Numbered from the stretch's first letter, positions 24,054 through 33,125 are shown. The stretch: 64,000 bases of DNA from JANOMH01 sp031422295 (GCA_031422295.1 JANOQM010000073.1:55837-119836); one strand, 5' to 3'. Numbers and translations are program-made. The notes: generated by a model not told the origin, from the sequence alone.

Positions 24054-25193
24054 CTACTCGGCCTCCGCCCCGTTTGCGACCGCGCCACGAGATCCTTCTT
24101 GGGGGGTATCTTGGGCGAGGCTGGCCGCAAGCGCAACCCGGGCCGCCAGTTTTTCGGCAAATCCGGATTTGGCCAATTGATGCGCCAGCCCAAGCGCGGC
24201 GGCGATTCCGGTGGCATCGGCGGACCCGTGGCTTTTGACCACAGTGCCGTTCAGCCCCAGAAACACCCCGCCATTCACCCGGCGCGGATCGATCCGTTTG
24301 GACAGCCGTTTCAGCGATGTCATCGCCAGCAAGGCCGCGAATTTGGACAACAGGGTTTTGTTGAACGACGCGCGCAGCAGTTCCGAAATCAGATTGGCAG
24401 TGCCTTCGCCGGTTTTAAGGGCGACATTGCCGGTAAATCCATCGGTTACGATCACATCGACCCGGGCCGAGGGCAGATCGCCGCCTTCGACAAAGCCAAC
24501 ATAGTCAAAATCGCCTTTTCCCGCAGCGCGTCCGATCAGGTCATGGGCGACCTTCAGTTCGGCATGTCCTTTGTGTTCTTCGACCCCGACATTCAGCAGG
24601 CCAACCCGGGGGCGGGCAATATCGAGGCCGACATGGGCATAGGACGCGCCCATCAGGGCATAGGTCAGCAAATCATCCTGATCGGCACGAATATCAGCCC
24701 CGGCATCCAGCATGATGTTAAACCCGGCTGGGTTGCGCGACGGCCACAGGCAGGCAATGGCGGGGCGGTTGACCCCTTCGACTTTGCGCAGACGCAGCAT
24801 GCTGATGGCCATCAGGGCACCAGTGTTACCGCAACTGATGCAGGCCTGCGCCGCGCCCGACCGCACCGCGTCAATTGCCGACCACATCGACGTGGCCTTG
24901 CCGTGGCGCATCACATTGCTGGGTTTGTCTTTCATTGCCACGACATCGGCGGCATCGACGACGGTCACCTGATCGCCAAGTCTGCGTTTGACTATCAGTG
25001 GGTCCAGCACGGCCTTTTGACCATGCAACAGGACCTTCGCATCGGGATGTTCAGCCAGAAAACGCACAAGGCCCGCAACGATGGTTGCAGGGCCTTTGTC
25101 GCCACCCATGGCGTCAACTGACAAAACTACCGACCCGGTGCGCGCTGCAGTCGTGACCCCGTTAGCTGGGCGATCTGGGCGGCTTTGGGTCAT
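24054..25193 (-). CDS. plsX: Phosphate acyltransferase PlsX
   Basis: Acyl-ACP:phosphate acyltransferase that makes acyl-phosphate for phospholipid synthesis, 379 residues. The family opening VVLSVDAMGGDKGP is preceded by a ~20-residue variable N-terminus. Further marks are ISCGNTGALMAISMLRLRKV, RPAIACLWP, and IVTDGFTGNVALKTGEGTAN. It sits between rpmF (18 bases upstream) and fabH (4 bases downstream) in the conserved rpmF-plsX-fabH cluster. Confidence 0.95.
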   Translation of the reverse strand: MTQSRPDRPANGVTTAARTGSVVLSVDAMGGDKGPATIVAGLVRFLAEHPDAKVLLHGQKAVLDPLIVKRRLGDQVTVVDAADVVAMKDKPSNVMRHGKATSMWSAIDAVRSGAAQACISCGNTGALMAISMLRLRKVEGVNRPAIACLWPSRNPAGFNIMLDAGADIRADQDDLLTYALMGASYAHVGLDIARPRVGLLNVGVEEHKGHAELKVAHDLIGRAAGKGDFDYVGFVEGGDLPSARVDVIVTDGFTGNVALKTGEGTANLISELLRASFNKTLLSKFAALLAMTSLKRLSKRIDPRRVNGGVFLGLNGTVVKSHGSADATGIAAALGLAHQLAKSGFAEKLAARVALAASLAQDTPQEGSRGAVANGAEAE

Positions 25194-25211
25194 TGTCGGG
25201 TCACGCGGGCG

Positions 25212-25418
25212 TTACGCCGCGTCTTCTTCCAGATCGACCTCGGCCACTTTGGCAATCACTTCGCGCGCCGCATAAAACCCGCAGGACGGGCAAATGTGGT
25301 GCGGGCGTTTCTTTTCGCCGCAGGACGGGCAGTCATGGGGATTTTCGGCAACCAGAAAATCATGGCTACGACGTTGCCCACCACGGGCTTTGGAGATTTT
25401 ATTCTGTGGGACGGCCAT
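25212..25418 (-). CDS. rpmF: 50S ribosomal protein L32
   Basis: A 68-residue large-subunit ribosomal protein. The sequence MAVPQNKISKARGGQRRSHD is diagnostic, and the zinc ribbon CPSC...CPSC (CPSCGEKKRPHHICPSCGFY) keeps all four cysteines. An alphaproteobacterial-style C-terminal acidic extension (VAEVDLEEDAA) follows. ATG 25418 is the conserved start; nine upstream in-frame codons are not part of the family. The gene lies between the DUF177 gene and plsX. Confidence 0.97.
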   Translation of the reverse strand: MAVPQNKISKARGGQRRSHDFLVAENPHDCPSCGEKKRPHHICPSCGFYAAREVIAKVAEVDLEEDAA

Positions 25419-25584
25419 TGCGCAACCTCGGGGTTCGGTGGGCACGTAGCCCTGATTAATATCGTGTCCGGCGTACTGCCAAGCGACTTTCGGCGGGTCT
25501 TAAGTCATTCGTCCGGCACTGTCGAGACGCGATCTAAGAAAGGCCGGGACCATAGAGTGAAAAGTCAAAGGCGCAAGATGATTC

Positions 25585-26163
25585 TTAGTCGGTTTGGTCC
25601 GGTTTGCCCTTGGTTTGCAGGGCATCGCGCAGCGCGGCCAGACCGGCAAAGGGTTTGACCGCGTCACTGGTCAGCGGCACTGCCCCCGGTTCGGTGACGG
25701 TGATATCGGCAATCGCCGCCCCAGTGGCGCGGGGATAGGGCGGCAAAGCCAAGGCCAAGGCCTCGATCATCACAGCCCCAAGGTCCAGATCGACCGGCAT
25801 TGCCTCGGCCGTATCATCGTCGTCCATTTCCACTTCACCAGGGCCGGGCTGGGGCAGGTCGGTCAGATACCGGCGCACCACCGGCTCTTCGATCCGGGTG
25901 GTCACAGGGGCCAATGTCACAACGCATTCTTGCACAACAGTGGCACCCAGCACCGCGTCCAGTTGCCAATCGCGTTTGCCCAAGGGCTGCAAAGTGACAG
26001 CAAAGCGCAACTTTTTGACAGCCAAAATGCCCAGTTCAGCCGCCAAGGTCTGACGCGCGCCAGTATCCGGGTCCAGTGTGATCCGGGTTGGCTGGCGGTG
26101 TTTCAGGTCTGACATGCGAATCAGATGCTGAGGCAACGGTGCATTGTCGGGCGACGGGGGCAT
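25585..26163 (-). CDS. DUF177 (YceD) family protein
   Basis: A 192-residue protein of the YceD/DUF177 family, commonly encoded just before rpmF and linked to 23S rRNA accumulation. The visible core includes LDAVLGATVVQECVVTLAPV, EEPVVRRYLTDLP, an acidic EVEMDDDDTAEAMP segment, and PVDLDLGAVMIEALALALP. ATG 26163 (MPPSPDNAPLPQ) is chosen over an upstream start at 26376, which would run back through the bamE promoter and lacks family similarity. It is divergent from bamE, with about 100 bases between. Confidence 0.88.
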   Translation of the reverse strand: MPPSPDNAPLPQHLIRMSDLKHRQPTRITLDPDTGARQTLAAELGILAVKKLRFAVTLQPLGKRDWQLDAVLGATVVQECVVTLAPVTTRIEEPVVRRYLTDLPQPGPGEVEMDDDDTAEAMPVDLDLGAVMIEALALALPPYPRATGAAIADITVTEPGAVPLTSDAVKPFAGLAALRDALQTKGKPDQTD

Positions 26164-26263
26164 TGGCACAGCCTTTCGTGAACGGGTGTCCGGCTTGAAC
26201 ACAAGGCGGGGAATGTTGTAAGCCGGATAAAAGGCAGGACAGGCCATGGCAAGAGGACATCGC

Positions 26264-26752
26264 ATGAGCAGCAAGAACCGGGCCGCGACCGGCACCCCGA
26301 TGCAGACCAATGGCCTGCGACTGATTGGTGTGCTGGGTCTGGCCCTGCTGACCGCCTGCACACCGCTGTATCGCAACCACGGCTATATGCCGACCGAAAC
26401 CGAACTGGCCGCGATTGCCGTCGGTGTGGATACCCGCGAAACGGTGACTGCGACGATTGGCGCGCCGACGGCGGGCGGGGTTCTGAATGCATCTGGATTT
26501 TATTATGTCGAAAGCCGGTTCCGGCATTTTGGCCCGCTGGCCCCGCAGGAAATTGAGCGTCAGGTTTTGGCGATCAGTTTCAACGCGGCGGGTGTTGTGA
26601 CCAATATTGAGCGGTTCGGGCTGGAGGATGGGCAGGTTGTTACATTGTCGCGCCGTGTGACCGACGACAATGTCCGCGATACGACGTTTATCCGGCAATT
26701 GATTGGTAATCTGGGCAATTTCGACCCAACCGCGCTGATCGGCGACGAATAG
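26264..26752 (+). CDS. bamE: Outer membrane assembly lipoprotein BamE (SmpA/OmlA)
   Basis: Small lipoprotein of the BAM complex that inserts beta-barrel proteins. The signal peptide ends LALLTAC, with the lipid-modified Cys 32 residues from ATG 26264. The mature domain contains VDTRETVTATIGAPTAGG, FYYVESRFRHFG and AISFNAAGVVTNIERFGLED, matching the BamE fold. AGAGGA lies upstream of 26264; ATG 26300 would give a more typical signal length and cannot be ruled out. Its end is 22 bases from the msrB stop on the other strand. Confidence 0.9.
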   Translation: MSSKNRAATGTPMQTNGLRLIGVLGLALLTACTPLYRNHGYMPTETELAAIAVGVDTRETVTATIGAPTAGGVLNASGFYYVESRFRHFGPLAPQEIERQVLAISFNAAGVVTNIERFGLEDGQVVTLSRRVTDDNVRDTTFIRQLIGNLGNFDPTALIGDE

Positions 26753-26774
26753 CGCCCCCGATCCTGCGCCCCGG

Positions 26775-27188
26775 TTAGCGATCGGGTTCAAAGGTCAGCG
26801 ACACGCCGTTCATGCAATAGCGCAGGCCGGTGGGGGCCGGGCCGTCGGGGAAAACATGCCCCAGATGGCTGTCACAACGGGCGCAATGCACCTCGGTCCG
26901 GCGCATGAAAAACCCGCGATCGACGGTTTCGCCCACGGCCTCGGGGGCCAGCGGCGCATAAAACGAGGGCCAGCCAGTGCCGCTGTCAAACTTGGTGTCC
27001 TGATCAAACAAAGCGGCACCACAGCCGACGCACAGATAGGTGCCGGGGGCCTTGGGGAAATTGTCGTTGGAAAACGCCCGTTCGGTGCCGTGTTTGCGGG
27101 TGACCTTATAGGCCAGATCGGACAACTGCGCCTTCCATTCAGCCTCAGTCTTAATGACTTTGTCCATGTGATGTATATCCTCTGTCAT
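26775..27188 (-). CDS. msrB: Peptide-methionine (R)-S-oxide reductase MsrB
   Basis: Repairs R-methionine sulfoxide in proteins; 137 residues. Zinc-binding cysteines are in YLCVGCGAALF and HCARCDSHLGHVF, and the catalytic cysteine is in LRYCMNGVSLTF. DSGTGWPSFY is a conserved substrate-pocket motif. The start may be ATG 27188 or the internal ATG 27167 (MDKVIKTEAEWK), which is closer to typical family starts. It is divergent from olsB with about 50 bases between them. Confidence 0.94.
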   Translation of the reverse strand: MTEDIHHMDKVIKTEAEWKAQLSDLAYKVTRKHGTERAFSNDNFPKAPGTYLCVGCGAALFDQDTKFDSGTGWPSFYAPLAPEAVGETVDRGFFMRRTEVHCARCDSHLGHVFPDGPAPTGLRYCMNGVSLTFEPDR

Positions 27189-27238
27189 GTTCCCGCTTTA
27201 TGTAGGTGGTGGCGGAACTGTTCCAAGTGAGGTCTGAC

Positions 27239-27982
27239 ATGACCGTGACATTGCGAAAAGGCCGATATGTCGCCCGATTTGCGAAATCTGACGCAGATGT
27301 GATGGCAGCACAAGCGTTGCGGCATCTGTGTTTCATCGAACATGGCGGAGGTGTCGCACAGCCGGGGCATCTGGACCGGGATGCCTTTGATCCCAAATGC
27401 CGGCATGTATTGGTCGAGGATATGGCGCAGCGGCTGGTTGCCTGTTTCCGGCTGCTGCCGCTGAACGACGGGGCCCAGATTGGCCAAAGCTACTCCGCAC
27501 AATATTATGACCTGCGGGCATTGCAGGATTTTGCCGGGCCAATGGTGGAAATGGGCCGGTTTTGCGTGCATCCCGAGGTGCATGACGCGGATGTATTGCG
27601 TGTCGCATGGGGCGCAATGACCCGGTTTGTCGATGAAACCGGCGTCGAATTGCTGTTTGGCTGTGCGTCCTTTGCGGGCACGCAGGCCGAGGCCTATCTG
27701 GATGCATTCGGCATGTTGCACGAACGCCACCTTGCCCCCAAGCGCTGGCTGCCCCGGATTAAAGCCCCGCATGTGGTGCGCTTTGCCCGCCGGGTCATCG
27801 ACCCGAAACTGGCGCTGCGGCACATGCCGCCGCTGTTGCGCAGCTATCTGGGCATGGGTGGCTGGGTCAGCGACCATGCCGTTGTTGATACCAGAATGAA
27901 CACGTTGCATGTGTTTACCGGGGTCGAGATTGCGGCGATTCCGGCGCGGCGGGCCCGTGCGCTCAGGGCGGTTGCAGGGTAA
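27239..27982 (+). CDS. olsB: L-ornithine N-alpha-acyltransferase
   Basis: Makes lyso-ornithine lipid from ornithine and 3-hydroxyacyl-ACP, the first step of ornithine-lipid synthesis; 247 residues, GNAT-like fold. Family sequence includes VAFC-type ACFRLLPLNDGAQIGQSYSA, MVEMGRFCVHPEVHDADVLR and LFGCASFAGTQAEAYLDAFG. GAGG precedes ATG 27239; eleven upstream in-frame codons are discarded. The second-step gene olsA, often near olsB, is not in this window. A dispersed repeat follows 10 bases after the stop. Confidence 0.87.
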   Translation: MTVTLRKGRYVARFAKSDADVMAAQALRHLCFIEHGGGVAQPGHLDRDAFDPKCRHVLVEDMAQRLVACFRLLPLNDGAQIGQSYSAQYYDLRALQDFAGPMVEMGRFCVHPEVHDADVLRVAWGAMTRFVDETGVELLFGCASFAGTQAEAYLDAFGMLHERHLAPKRWLPRIKAPHVVRFARRVIDPKLALRHMPPLLRSYLGMGGWVSDHAVVDTRMNTLHVFTGVEIAAIPARRARALRAVAG

Positions 27983-27992
27983 GACCTTTTGA

Positions 27993-28026
27993 TGCCTCCG
28001 GCGGGGATATTTATGAACAAAAGAAA
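27993..28026 (+). repeat. Dispersed intergenic repeat, copy A
   Basis: Sequence begins TGCCTCCGGCGGGGATATTT and continues TATGAACAAAAG. It matches the core GCCTCCGGCGG...TATTT shared with copies at 33126, 38611 and 49600, but diverges in its second half. It lies just after olsB in sense orientation and before uup. Confidence 0.65.
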
Positions 28027-28071
28027 CGGGGGGACTTGCACCTTTTTTTGCGCCCGACTACCTGCGGCCCC

Positions 28072-29874
28072 ATGGCACGCGCACCCCTGTTACAGATATC
28101 CGAAATCACCCTTGGCTTTGGCGGCAACCCCGTCTTTGATGGCCTGTCCCTGAATGTCCAGCCGGGTGACCGGGTGGCGCTGGTCGGGCGCAATGGGTCG
28201 GGCAAATCGACCCTGATGAAGGTGATGGCGGGGCTGATTGAAGCCGACAAGGGCCTGCGCGCCGTAGCCCCGGGCGTGACCGTGGGCTATATGGAACAAG
28301 AGCCGACGATGGATGGTTTCGTGACGCTGGGCGATTATGCCGCCTCTGGGCTGGACCCGTCCGAGACCTATAAGGTCGATATGGTGGCCGAGGGGTTGAA
28401 GTTTGACCCCACGCGCGAGGTTGCCGTGGCGTCTGGTGGTGAACGCCGCCGCGCGGCTTTGGCCAAGCTGATGGCCGAGGCGCCGTCGCTCATGCTGCTG
28501 GACGAACCTACCAACCATCTGGATATCGAGGCGATTGCCTGGCTGGAAAATGAGCTGAAAGAGACCCGGACGGGGTATGTGATCATTAGCCACGACCGCG
28601 CGTTTCTACGTGAACTGACCCGTGCAACCCTTTGGATTGACCGTGGAATTGTCCGCCGTCAGGAAACTGGATTTACCGGGTTTGAGGAATGGCGCGACAA
28701 GGTCTGGGAAGACGAAGATCTGGCGCGGCACAAGCTGGATCGCAAGATCAAATCCGAGGGGCGTTGGGCGGTTGAGGGCATCTCGGCCCGGCGCAAGCGC
28801 AATCAGGGCCGGGTCCGGGCGCTGGCCGAACTGCGTGAAGAACGCGGGTCGCAGATCAGGCGGCAGGGCACGGCGGCGCTCGCACTTGAGGGCGGGCAGG
28901 TGTCGGGCAAGCGGGTGTTGGAGGCGATTGGGATCAGCAAGGCGTTCGGTGACAAGATCATTGCGCAGAATTTTTCGATCACTATTCAACGCGGCGACAG
29001 GATTGCCTTTGTCGGCCCCAATGGGGTGGGAAAAACTACGCTGATCAAGATGTTGCTTGGCGAAGTTCAACCAGATTCTGGCAGCATCAAACCGGGTACT
29101 AACCTGAATATCGCGGTGTTTGATCAGGCCCGCGCAGCACTTGACCCCGAGATGACCCTGTGGGATTCACTGACCGGGGACCCCGAAATGCGGGTATCGG
29201 GCAAGGCTGATCAGGTCATGGTGCGCGGCGAGCCACGCCATGTCATGGGCTACCTGAAAGATTTCCTGTTCGACGAATCGCAGGCCCGCGCCCCGGTCAA
29301 ATCCCTGTCGGGGGGCGAAAAGGCCCGGCTGCTGCTGGCCCGGATCATGGCCCGCGAAAGTAATTTACTGATATTGGACGAGCCGACCAATGATCTGGAT
29401 ATCGAAACGCTGGACCTGCTGCAGGATATTCTGGCCGATTACGATGGCACTGTGCTGCTGGTCAGCCACGACCGCGATTTTCTGGACCTTGTCGCCACTA
29501 CGACTGTTGCGATGGAGGGCGACGGGCGCGCCACGGTTTATGCCGGCGGCTGGACCGATTACCGCAGCCAGCGCGGCGTGATCGAGATGGAGCAAGCGGC
29601 GGCCAAGTCGTTGGCGCCCAAGGATAAACCCAAATCCGGCGCAAAACGGGTGGGGTTGAGTTTTACCGAAAAGCATCGCCTCGATATCTTGCCCGGCATT
29701 ATTGCCAAGCTGGAGGCTGAACTGGCCGCGCTGTCGCAGGCCATGGATGACGCGGAAATGTTCACCAAAGAACCGGTAAAATTCCGCAAAACCACCGAGG
29801 CGTTGAGCCAAAAACAGGCGCTGCTGATGGCGGCTGAGGAGGAATGGTTGTCACTTGAGGAACGGGCGGGCTAG
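28072..29874 (+). CDS. uup: ABC-F family ATPase, Uup-like
   Basis: A 600-residue soluble protein with two ABC ATPase domains and no membrane segments. Domain 1 has GRNGSGKST, signature SGGERRRAAL and LLDEPTNHLD; domain 2 has GPNGVGKTT, signature LSGGEKARLLL and ILDEPTNDLD. The C-terminal ~80 residues form a predicted coiled coil (about 530-600), which marks Uup rather than EttA. ATG 28072 is preferred over 28036 because the conserved start LLQISEITLGFGG follows directly. ABC-F proteins act on ribosomes or on DNA branch structures. A terminator follows the stop. Confidence 0.9.
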   Translation: MARAPLLQISEITLGFGGNPVFDGLSLNVQPGDRVALVGRNGSGKSTLMKVMAGLIEADKGLRAVAPGVTVGYMEQEPTMDGFVTLGDYAASGLDPSETYKVDMVAEGLKFDPTREVAVASGGERRRAALAKLMAEAPSLMLLDEPTNHLDIEAIAWLENELKETRTGYVIISHDRAFLRELTRATLWIDRGIVRRQETGFTGFEEWRDKVWEDEDLARHKLDRKIKSEGRWAVEGISARRKRNQGRVRALAELREERGSQIRRQGTAALALEGGQVSGKRVLEAIGISKAFGDKIIAQNFSITIQRGDRIAFVGPNGVGKTTLIKMLLGEVQPDSGSIKPGTNLNIAVFDQARAALDPEMTLWDSLTGDPEMRVSGKADQVMVRGEPRHVMGYLKDFLFDESQARAPVKSLSGGEKARLLLARIMARESNLLILDEPTNDLDIETLDLLQDILADYDGTVLLVSHDRDFLDLVATTTVAMEGDGRATVYAGGWTDYRSQRGVIEMEQAAAKSLAPKDKPKSGAKRVGLSFTEKHRLDILPGIIAKLEAELAALSQAMDDAEMFTKEPVKFRKTTEALSQKQALLMAAEEEWLSLEERAG

Positions 29875-29876
29875 TT

Positions 29877-29916
29877 GCAAATCCCGGCGTCCGACAGGAA
29901 CACCGGGATTTGCTTT
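29877..29916 (+). terminator. Terminator downstream of uup
   Basis: A perfect 11-bp inverted repeat, GCAAATCCCGG (29877-29887) and CCGGGATTTGC (29903-29913), with a 15-base loop, is followed by TTT. It begins 3 bases after the uup stop. It may also limit readthrough from fbpA on the other strand. Confidence 0.7.
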
Positions 29917-29952
29917 AGGCTCAACCAATGACACGCGTCTGCAAAGGCGGGA

Positions 29953-30951
29953 CTAACCGTCGAAATTCACTTCTTCCATGATCCGCAACGCCGCGGCCCG
30001 GTGGCCTGCAAGTTCGGTCAGGTCAAGCGTATCGGCGGTAAATGACCCCCAGCTTTGGACCAGATCGGACAGGGCTGCGCCTTCCAGCACTGGGTATTCG
30101 TTGTTTAATTCGGCATAGATCGTCTGCGCCGCAGGAGACACGAGGAATTCCATCAGCTGGATCGCTTCGGCTTTGTTCGGTGCAGCCGCCGTCAGCGCCA
30201 CGCCCGAGATATTGATATGGGTGCCGCCGCCCTCGAATGTCGGGAAGATAATCCGCACGGAATTGGCCCATTCCAATTGTTCCGGATCAGACAGCATCTG
30301 GCCCATGTAATAGGTATTTCCCAGCGCAATATCACATTCGCCCGCCCAGATAGCACGGACCTGATCGCGGTCGCCGCCATTCGGGATCCGGGCCAGATTG
30401 GCATGCAGCCCAGCGGCCCACGCAGTTGCGGCCTCTTCTCCGCTATGGGCGATCACGGCGGCCAGCAGCGCCAGATTGTAGTTATGGGTGCCCGAGCGGG
30501 TGCAGATCCGACCCAGCCATTTGTCCGATGTCAGATCTTCATAGGTCGTGACCTCGCCATCGGCTACACGGTCATTGCTGGCATAAATGATCCGGGCGCG
30601 TTTGGTCAGGCCGAACCACAGGTTGTCGGGGCTGCGCAACTCGGCCGGGATTGCGGCGGTTAGTATTGCGGACTCAACGGGTTGGATCACGCCCGCATCG
30701 ACGATTTGCTGCAGGTTGGCGATATCAACGGTCATCACCAGATCGGCAGGCGACCGGGCCCCTTCGGCCTTGAGCCGTTCGACCAGACCTTCTTCGACGA
30801 AGGCCAGATTGACGGCGATGCCGGTCTCGGCGGTAAAGGCATCGATCACCGGCTGGATCAGTTCCGGCTGGCGGGTGGTGTAGATATTGACATCCGCCAT
30901 GGCCGGGGTGGCCAGCACAGCAGTGCCGAGGAGCAGGGCGCGTAGGGACAT
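29953..30951 (-). CDS. Iron(III) ABC transporter substrate-binding protein
   Basis: A 332-residue periplasmic binding protein of the FbpA/FutA type. The signal peptide MSLRALLLGTAVLATPAMA is cleaved before DVNIYTTRQPEL, a family-typical mature start. Tyr pairs that bind ferric iron appear in the C-terminal half (ALGNTYYMGQM), with NYNLALLAAVIAHSGEEAA upstream. No permease or ATPase gene adjoins it; the next gene downstream is the convergent uup. The partner membrane proteins must be encoded elsewhere. A TGA-N9-TCA element sits upstream and may link it to iron control. Confidence 0.9.
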   Translation of the reverse strand: MSLRALLLGTAVLATPAMADVNIYTTRQPELIQPVIDAFTAETGIAVNLAFVEEGLVERLKAEGARSPADLVMTVDIANLQQIVDAGVIQPVESAILTAAIPAELRSPDNLWFGLTKRARIIYASNDRVADGEVTTYEDLTSDKWLGRICTRSGTHNYNLALLAAVIAHSGEEAATAWAAGLHANLARIPNGGDRDQVRAIWAGECDIALGNTYYMGQMLSDPEQLEWANSVRIIFPTFEGGGTHINISGVALTAAAPNKAEAIQLMEFLVSPAAQTIYAELNNEYPVLEGAALSDLVQSWGSFTADTLDLTELAGHRAAALRIMEEVNFDG

Positions 30952-30983
30952 TTTGACCTCCAGTTTGGTTGAAGGCTTTATTT

Positions 30984-31000
30984 CTGAGTCTTTCTGTCAG
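30984..31000 (-). promoter_or_regulatory. Candidate iron-responsive operator (TGA-N9-TCA)
   Basis: The palindromic frame CTGA (30984-30987), nine bases, then TCAG (30997-31000) lies about 35-50 bases upstream of the fbpA-type gene. TGA-N9-TCA is the layout reported for iron-responsive (RirA-type) boxes in alphaproteobacteria. One match in an AT-richer leader can arise by chance, so this is a suggestion only. Confidence 0.35.
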
Positions 31001-31017
31001 GTCAATACCCAAATATT

Positions 31018-31851
31018 TTAGTCGGATTTACGCTCGGCGGCTTTGGCTGTGTTCCAAAGTGTATCCATTTCGGCCAAGTCGCTTTGCGCCGGGGTCTTGC
31101 CGATGGCCGCTAAGGCATCCTCGATATAGCTGAACCGCCGGGTGAATTTGGCATTGGCCCCGCGTAACGCCGCCTCGGGGTCAACCTGCAAATGCCGGGC
31201 GAGATTGGCCATGACGAACAGCATGTCGCCCAATTCATCGGTGATTTCGGCTTGGGTCAGTGTGTCACGCGCCTCGGCCAATTCGCGGGCTTCTTCCTGC
31301 AACTTGTCCAGTACCATGCTGATATCGGGCCAGTCAAAGCCAACCCGTGCCGCCCGTTTTTGCAGTTTCACAGCGCGCAACAGGGCAGGCAGGCCAATGG
31401 CCACGCCAGCCAACGTGCGGATTTCGGCTTTTTGGGCGCGCTCAGCCGCTTTGATCTTTTCCCAGTCGGTGGTTTGCTGCGCGGCGGTTTTATCGCGGGA
31501 CTCAGCCCCGAATACATGAGGATGACGCGCTATCATCTTGTCAGATATGGCTTTTGTGACGCTGGCAAAACTGAAATGACCCGCTTCGGCACCGATTTGG
31601 CTGTGATAGATGGTTTGCAATAACAGATCGCCCAATTCGCCCTCAAGTTCTGCCATATCGCCCCGGTCGATCGCATCGGCCACTTCATAGGCTTCTTCGA
31701 TCGTGTAGGGCGCGATGGTGGCAAAGGTCTGTTCGATGTCCCAGGCACAGCCGGTGGCCGGATCGCGCAGGCGTGTCATGATCTGCAATAATCGGCTGAT
31801 TTGCGCCGCCGGAGTGGGGGTTTCATCGTGGATCAGGCTGTCATCGGCCAT
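31018..31851 (-). CDS. mazG: Nucleoside triphosphate pyrophosphohydrolase MazG
   Basis: House-cleaning NTP pyrophosphatase of 277 residues with two tandem MazG domains. Each has the metal-binding EExxE/ExxD pattern: YTIEEAYEVADAID with GELGDLLLQ in the first, and KLQEEARELAEA with ITDELGDMLFVMAN in the second. ATG 31851 has AAGGA upstream and gives the usual start; an earlier in-frame codon at 31911 overlaps the divergent M20 gene. The C-terminal motif ANAKFTRRFSYIE is conserved. Confidence 0.92.
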   Translation of the reverse strand: MADDSLIHDETPTPAAQISRLLQIMTRLRDPATGCAWDIEQTFATIAPYTIEEAYEVADAIDRGDMAELEGELGDLLLQTIYHSQIGAEAGHFSFASVTKAISDKMIARHPHVFGAESRDKTAAQQTTDWEKIKAAERAQKAEIRTLAGVAIGLPALLRAVKLQKRAARVGFDWPDISMVLDKLQEEARELAEARDTLTQAEITDELGDMLFVMANLARHLQVDPEAALRGANAKFTRRFSYIEDALAAIGKTPAQSDLAEMDTLWNTAKAAERKSD

Positions 31852-31913
31852 TGCGGCAGGCTTTCCTTTGGGGTCTAAGCACAGGGTAACGCCCTGGGTT
31901 GCGGAGTCCATCC

Positions 31914-33071
31914 ATGCCAGTGATCAATCGCATCGCCGATTTTGCGCCACAGATGAAAGTCTGGCGCAGGCATTTGCATCAGCACCCGGAATTGGGCACG
32001 AAATGCGTTAACACCGCCGCCTATGTTGTTGAAAGATTACGTGAATTCGGGATAGACGAAATCCATGAAGGCATTGCCGAAACCGGCGTTGTCGCGATTA
32101 TCCGGGGGCAGGGCGATGGCCCGGTGATCGGGCTGCGCGCCGATATGGACGCGCTGCCAATTCATGAGACGACCGGGGCGGCGCATGCGTCGCGCAGTGA
32201 TGGCAAAATGCATGCCTGCGGCCATGATGGCCACACGACCATGCTGCTGGGGGCCGCAAAATATCTGGCTGAGACCCGGAATTTTGCGGGCTCGGTCGCG
32301 CTGATCTTTCAACCTGCCGAGGAAACCGGCGGCGGGGCCGAAGTGATGGTGGCCGAAGGCATGATGGAGCGGTTTGACATTGCCCAGGTCTATGCCTTGC
32401 ACAACGCGCCGGGCACGCCGGTCGGCCAGTTTTATACCACACCTGGCCCGATTATGGCCGCTGTGGACACGTTTCATATTCAGGTCACTGGCAAAGGTGG
32501 GCATGGTGCCATGCCGCATGATACCCGCGATCCGGTGGTGGCCGCTGTCGGGATTGTGCAGGCTATTCAGACGATCAGCAGCCGAAACCACTATGCTTTG
32601 GACGATCTGGTGATTTCTGTGACGCAGATACATACCGGGTCTGCGCATAATGTGATCCCCGAAACCGCCTATATCAACGGCACGATCCGCACCTTTGCCG
32701 CCCCTGTATTGGCCATGGTCAAAACCCGCATGGCCGAAATTGTGACCGGGCAGGCCGCGAGTTACGGGGTTAATGGTGAATTGCGTTTCGAGCCCGGCTT
32801 TCCCGCCACAGTCAACGATCCGGCCAAAACCGCCTTTGCCGCCGATGCCGCCCGCGCGGTGGGTCTGGCGGTCAATGCCGAGGCCGGGCGCGAGATGGGG
32901 GCGGAAGATTTTTGCTATATGCTGGAGGCGCGGCCCGGCGCGTATCTTTTCCTTGGCAATGGCGATACCGCGGGTCTGCATCATTCGGCCTATGATTTTG
33001 ATGATGAAACAGCGCCCTATGGGGCGTCGTTTTTTGTCAAACTGGTCGAGATGGCGCAGCCGTTAGGGTGA
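31914..33071 (+). CDS. M20 family amidohydrolase (hippurate hydrolase / aminoacylase-like)
   Basis: A 385-residue metal-dependent amidase. The binuclear metal site is visible in MHACGHDGHTTMLLGAA and EETGGGAEVMV, the dimerisation-domain histidine in KGGHGAMPHDTRDPV, and the last ligand in EMGAEDFCYML and HHSAYDFDDE. Family members cleave N-acyl amino acids such as hippurate. ATG 31914 is used; a TTG 15 bases upstream is in frame. It is divergent from mazG (62 bases between starts) and is followed by a dispersed repeat and the agmatinase-family gene, which fits amino-acid or amine catabolism. Confidence 0.9.
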   Translation: MPVINRIADFAPQMKVWRRHLHQHPELGTKCVNTAAYVVERLREFGIDEIHEGIAETGVVAIIRGQGDGPVIGLRADMDALPIHETTGAAHASRSDGKMHACGHDGHTTMLLGAAKYLAETRNFAGSVALIFQPAEETGGGAEVMVAEGMMERFDIAQVYALHNAPGTPVGQFYTTPGPIMAAVDTFHIQVTGKGGHGAMPHDTRDPVVAAVGIVQAIQTISSRNHYALDDLVISVTQIHTGSAHNVIPETAYINGTIRTFAAPVLAMVKTRMAEIVTGQAASYGVNGELRFEPGFPATVNDPAKTAFAADAARAVGLAVNAEAGREMGAEDFCYMLEARPGAYLFLGNGDTAGLHHSAYDFDDETAPYGASFFVKLVEMAQPLG

Positions 33072-33125
33072 GAACTTTGGCTGCCGTCGACAATGTCTCT
33101 CGGACCAATGGCGCGATAATGGCGA

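Noticed and set aside
24015..25121. A 368-codon open frame on the plus strand
   Set aside because: It lies fully antisense to plsX, which has strong family motifs; long antisense frames are expected in GC-rich coding sequence.
26757..26786. A 7-bp inverted repeat between bamE and msrB as a shared terminator
   Set aside because: The stem is short, it overlaps msrB codons and has no T run on either strand.
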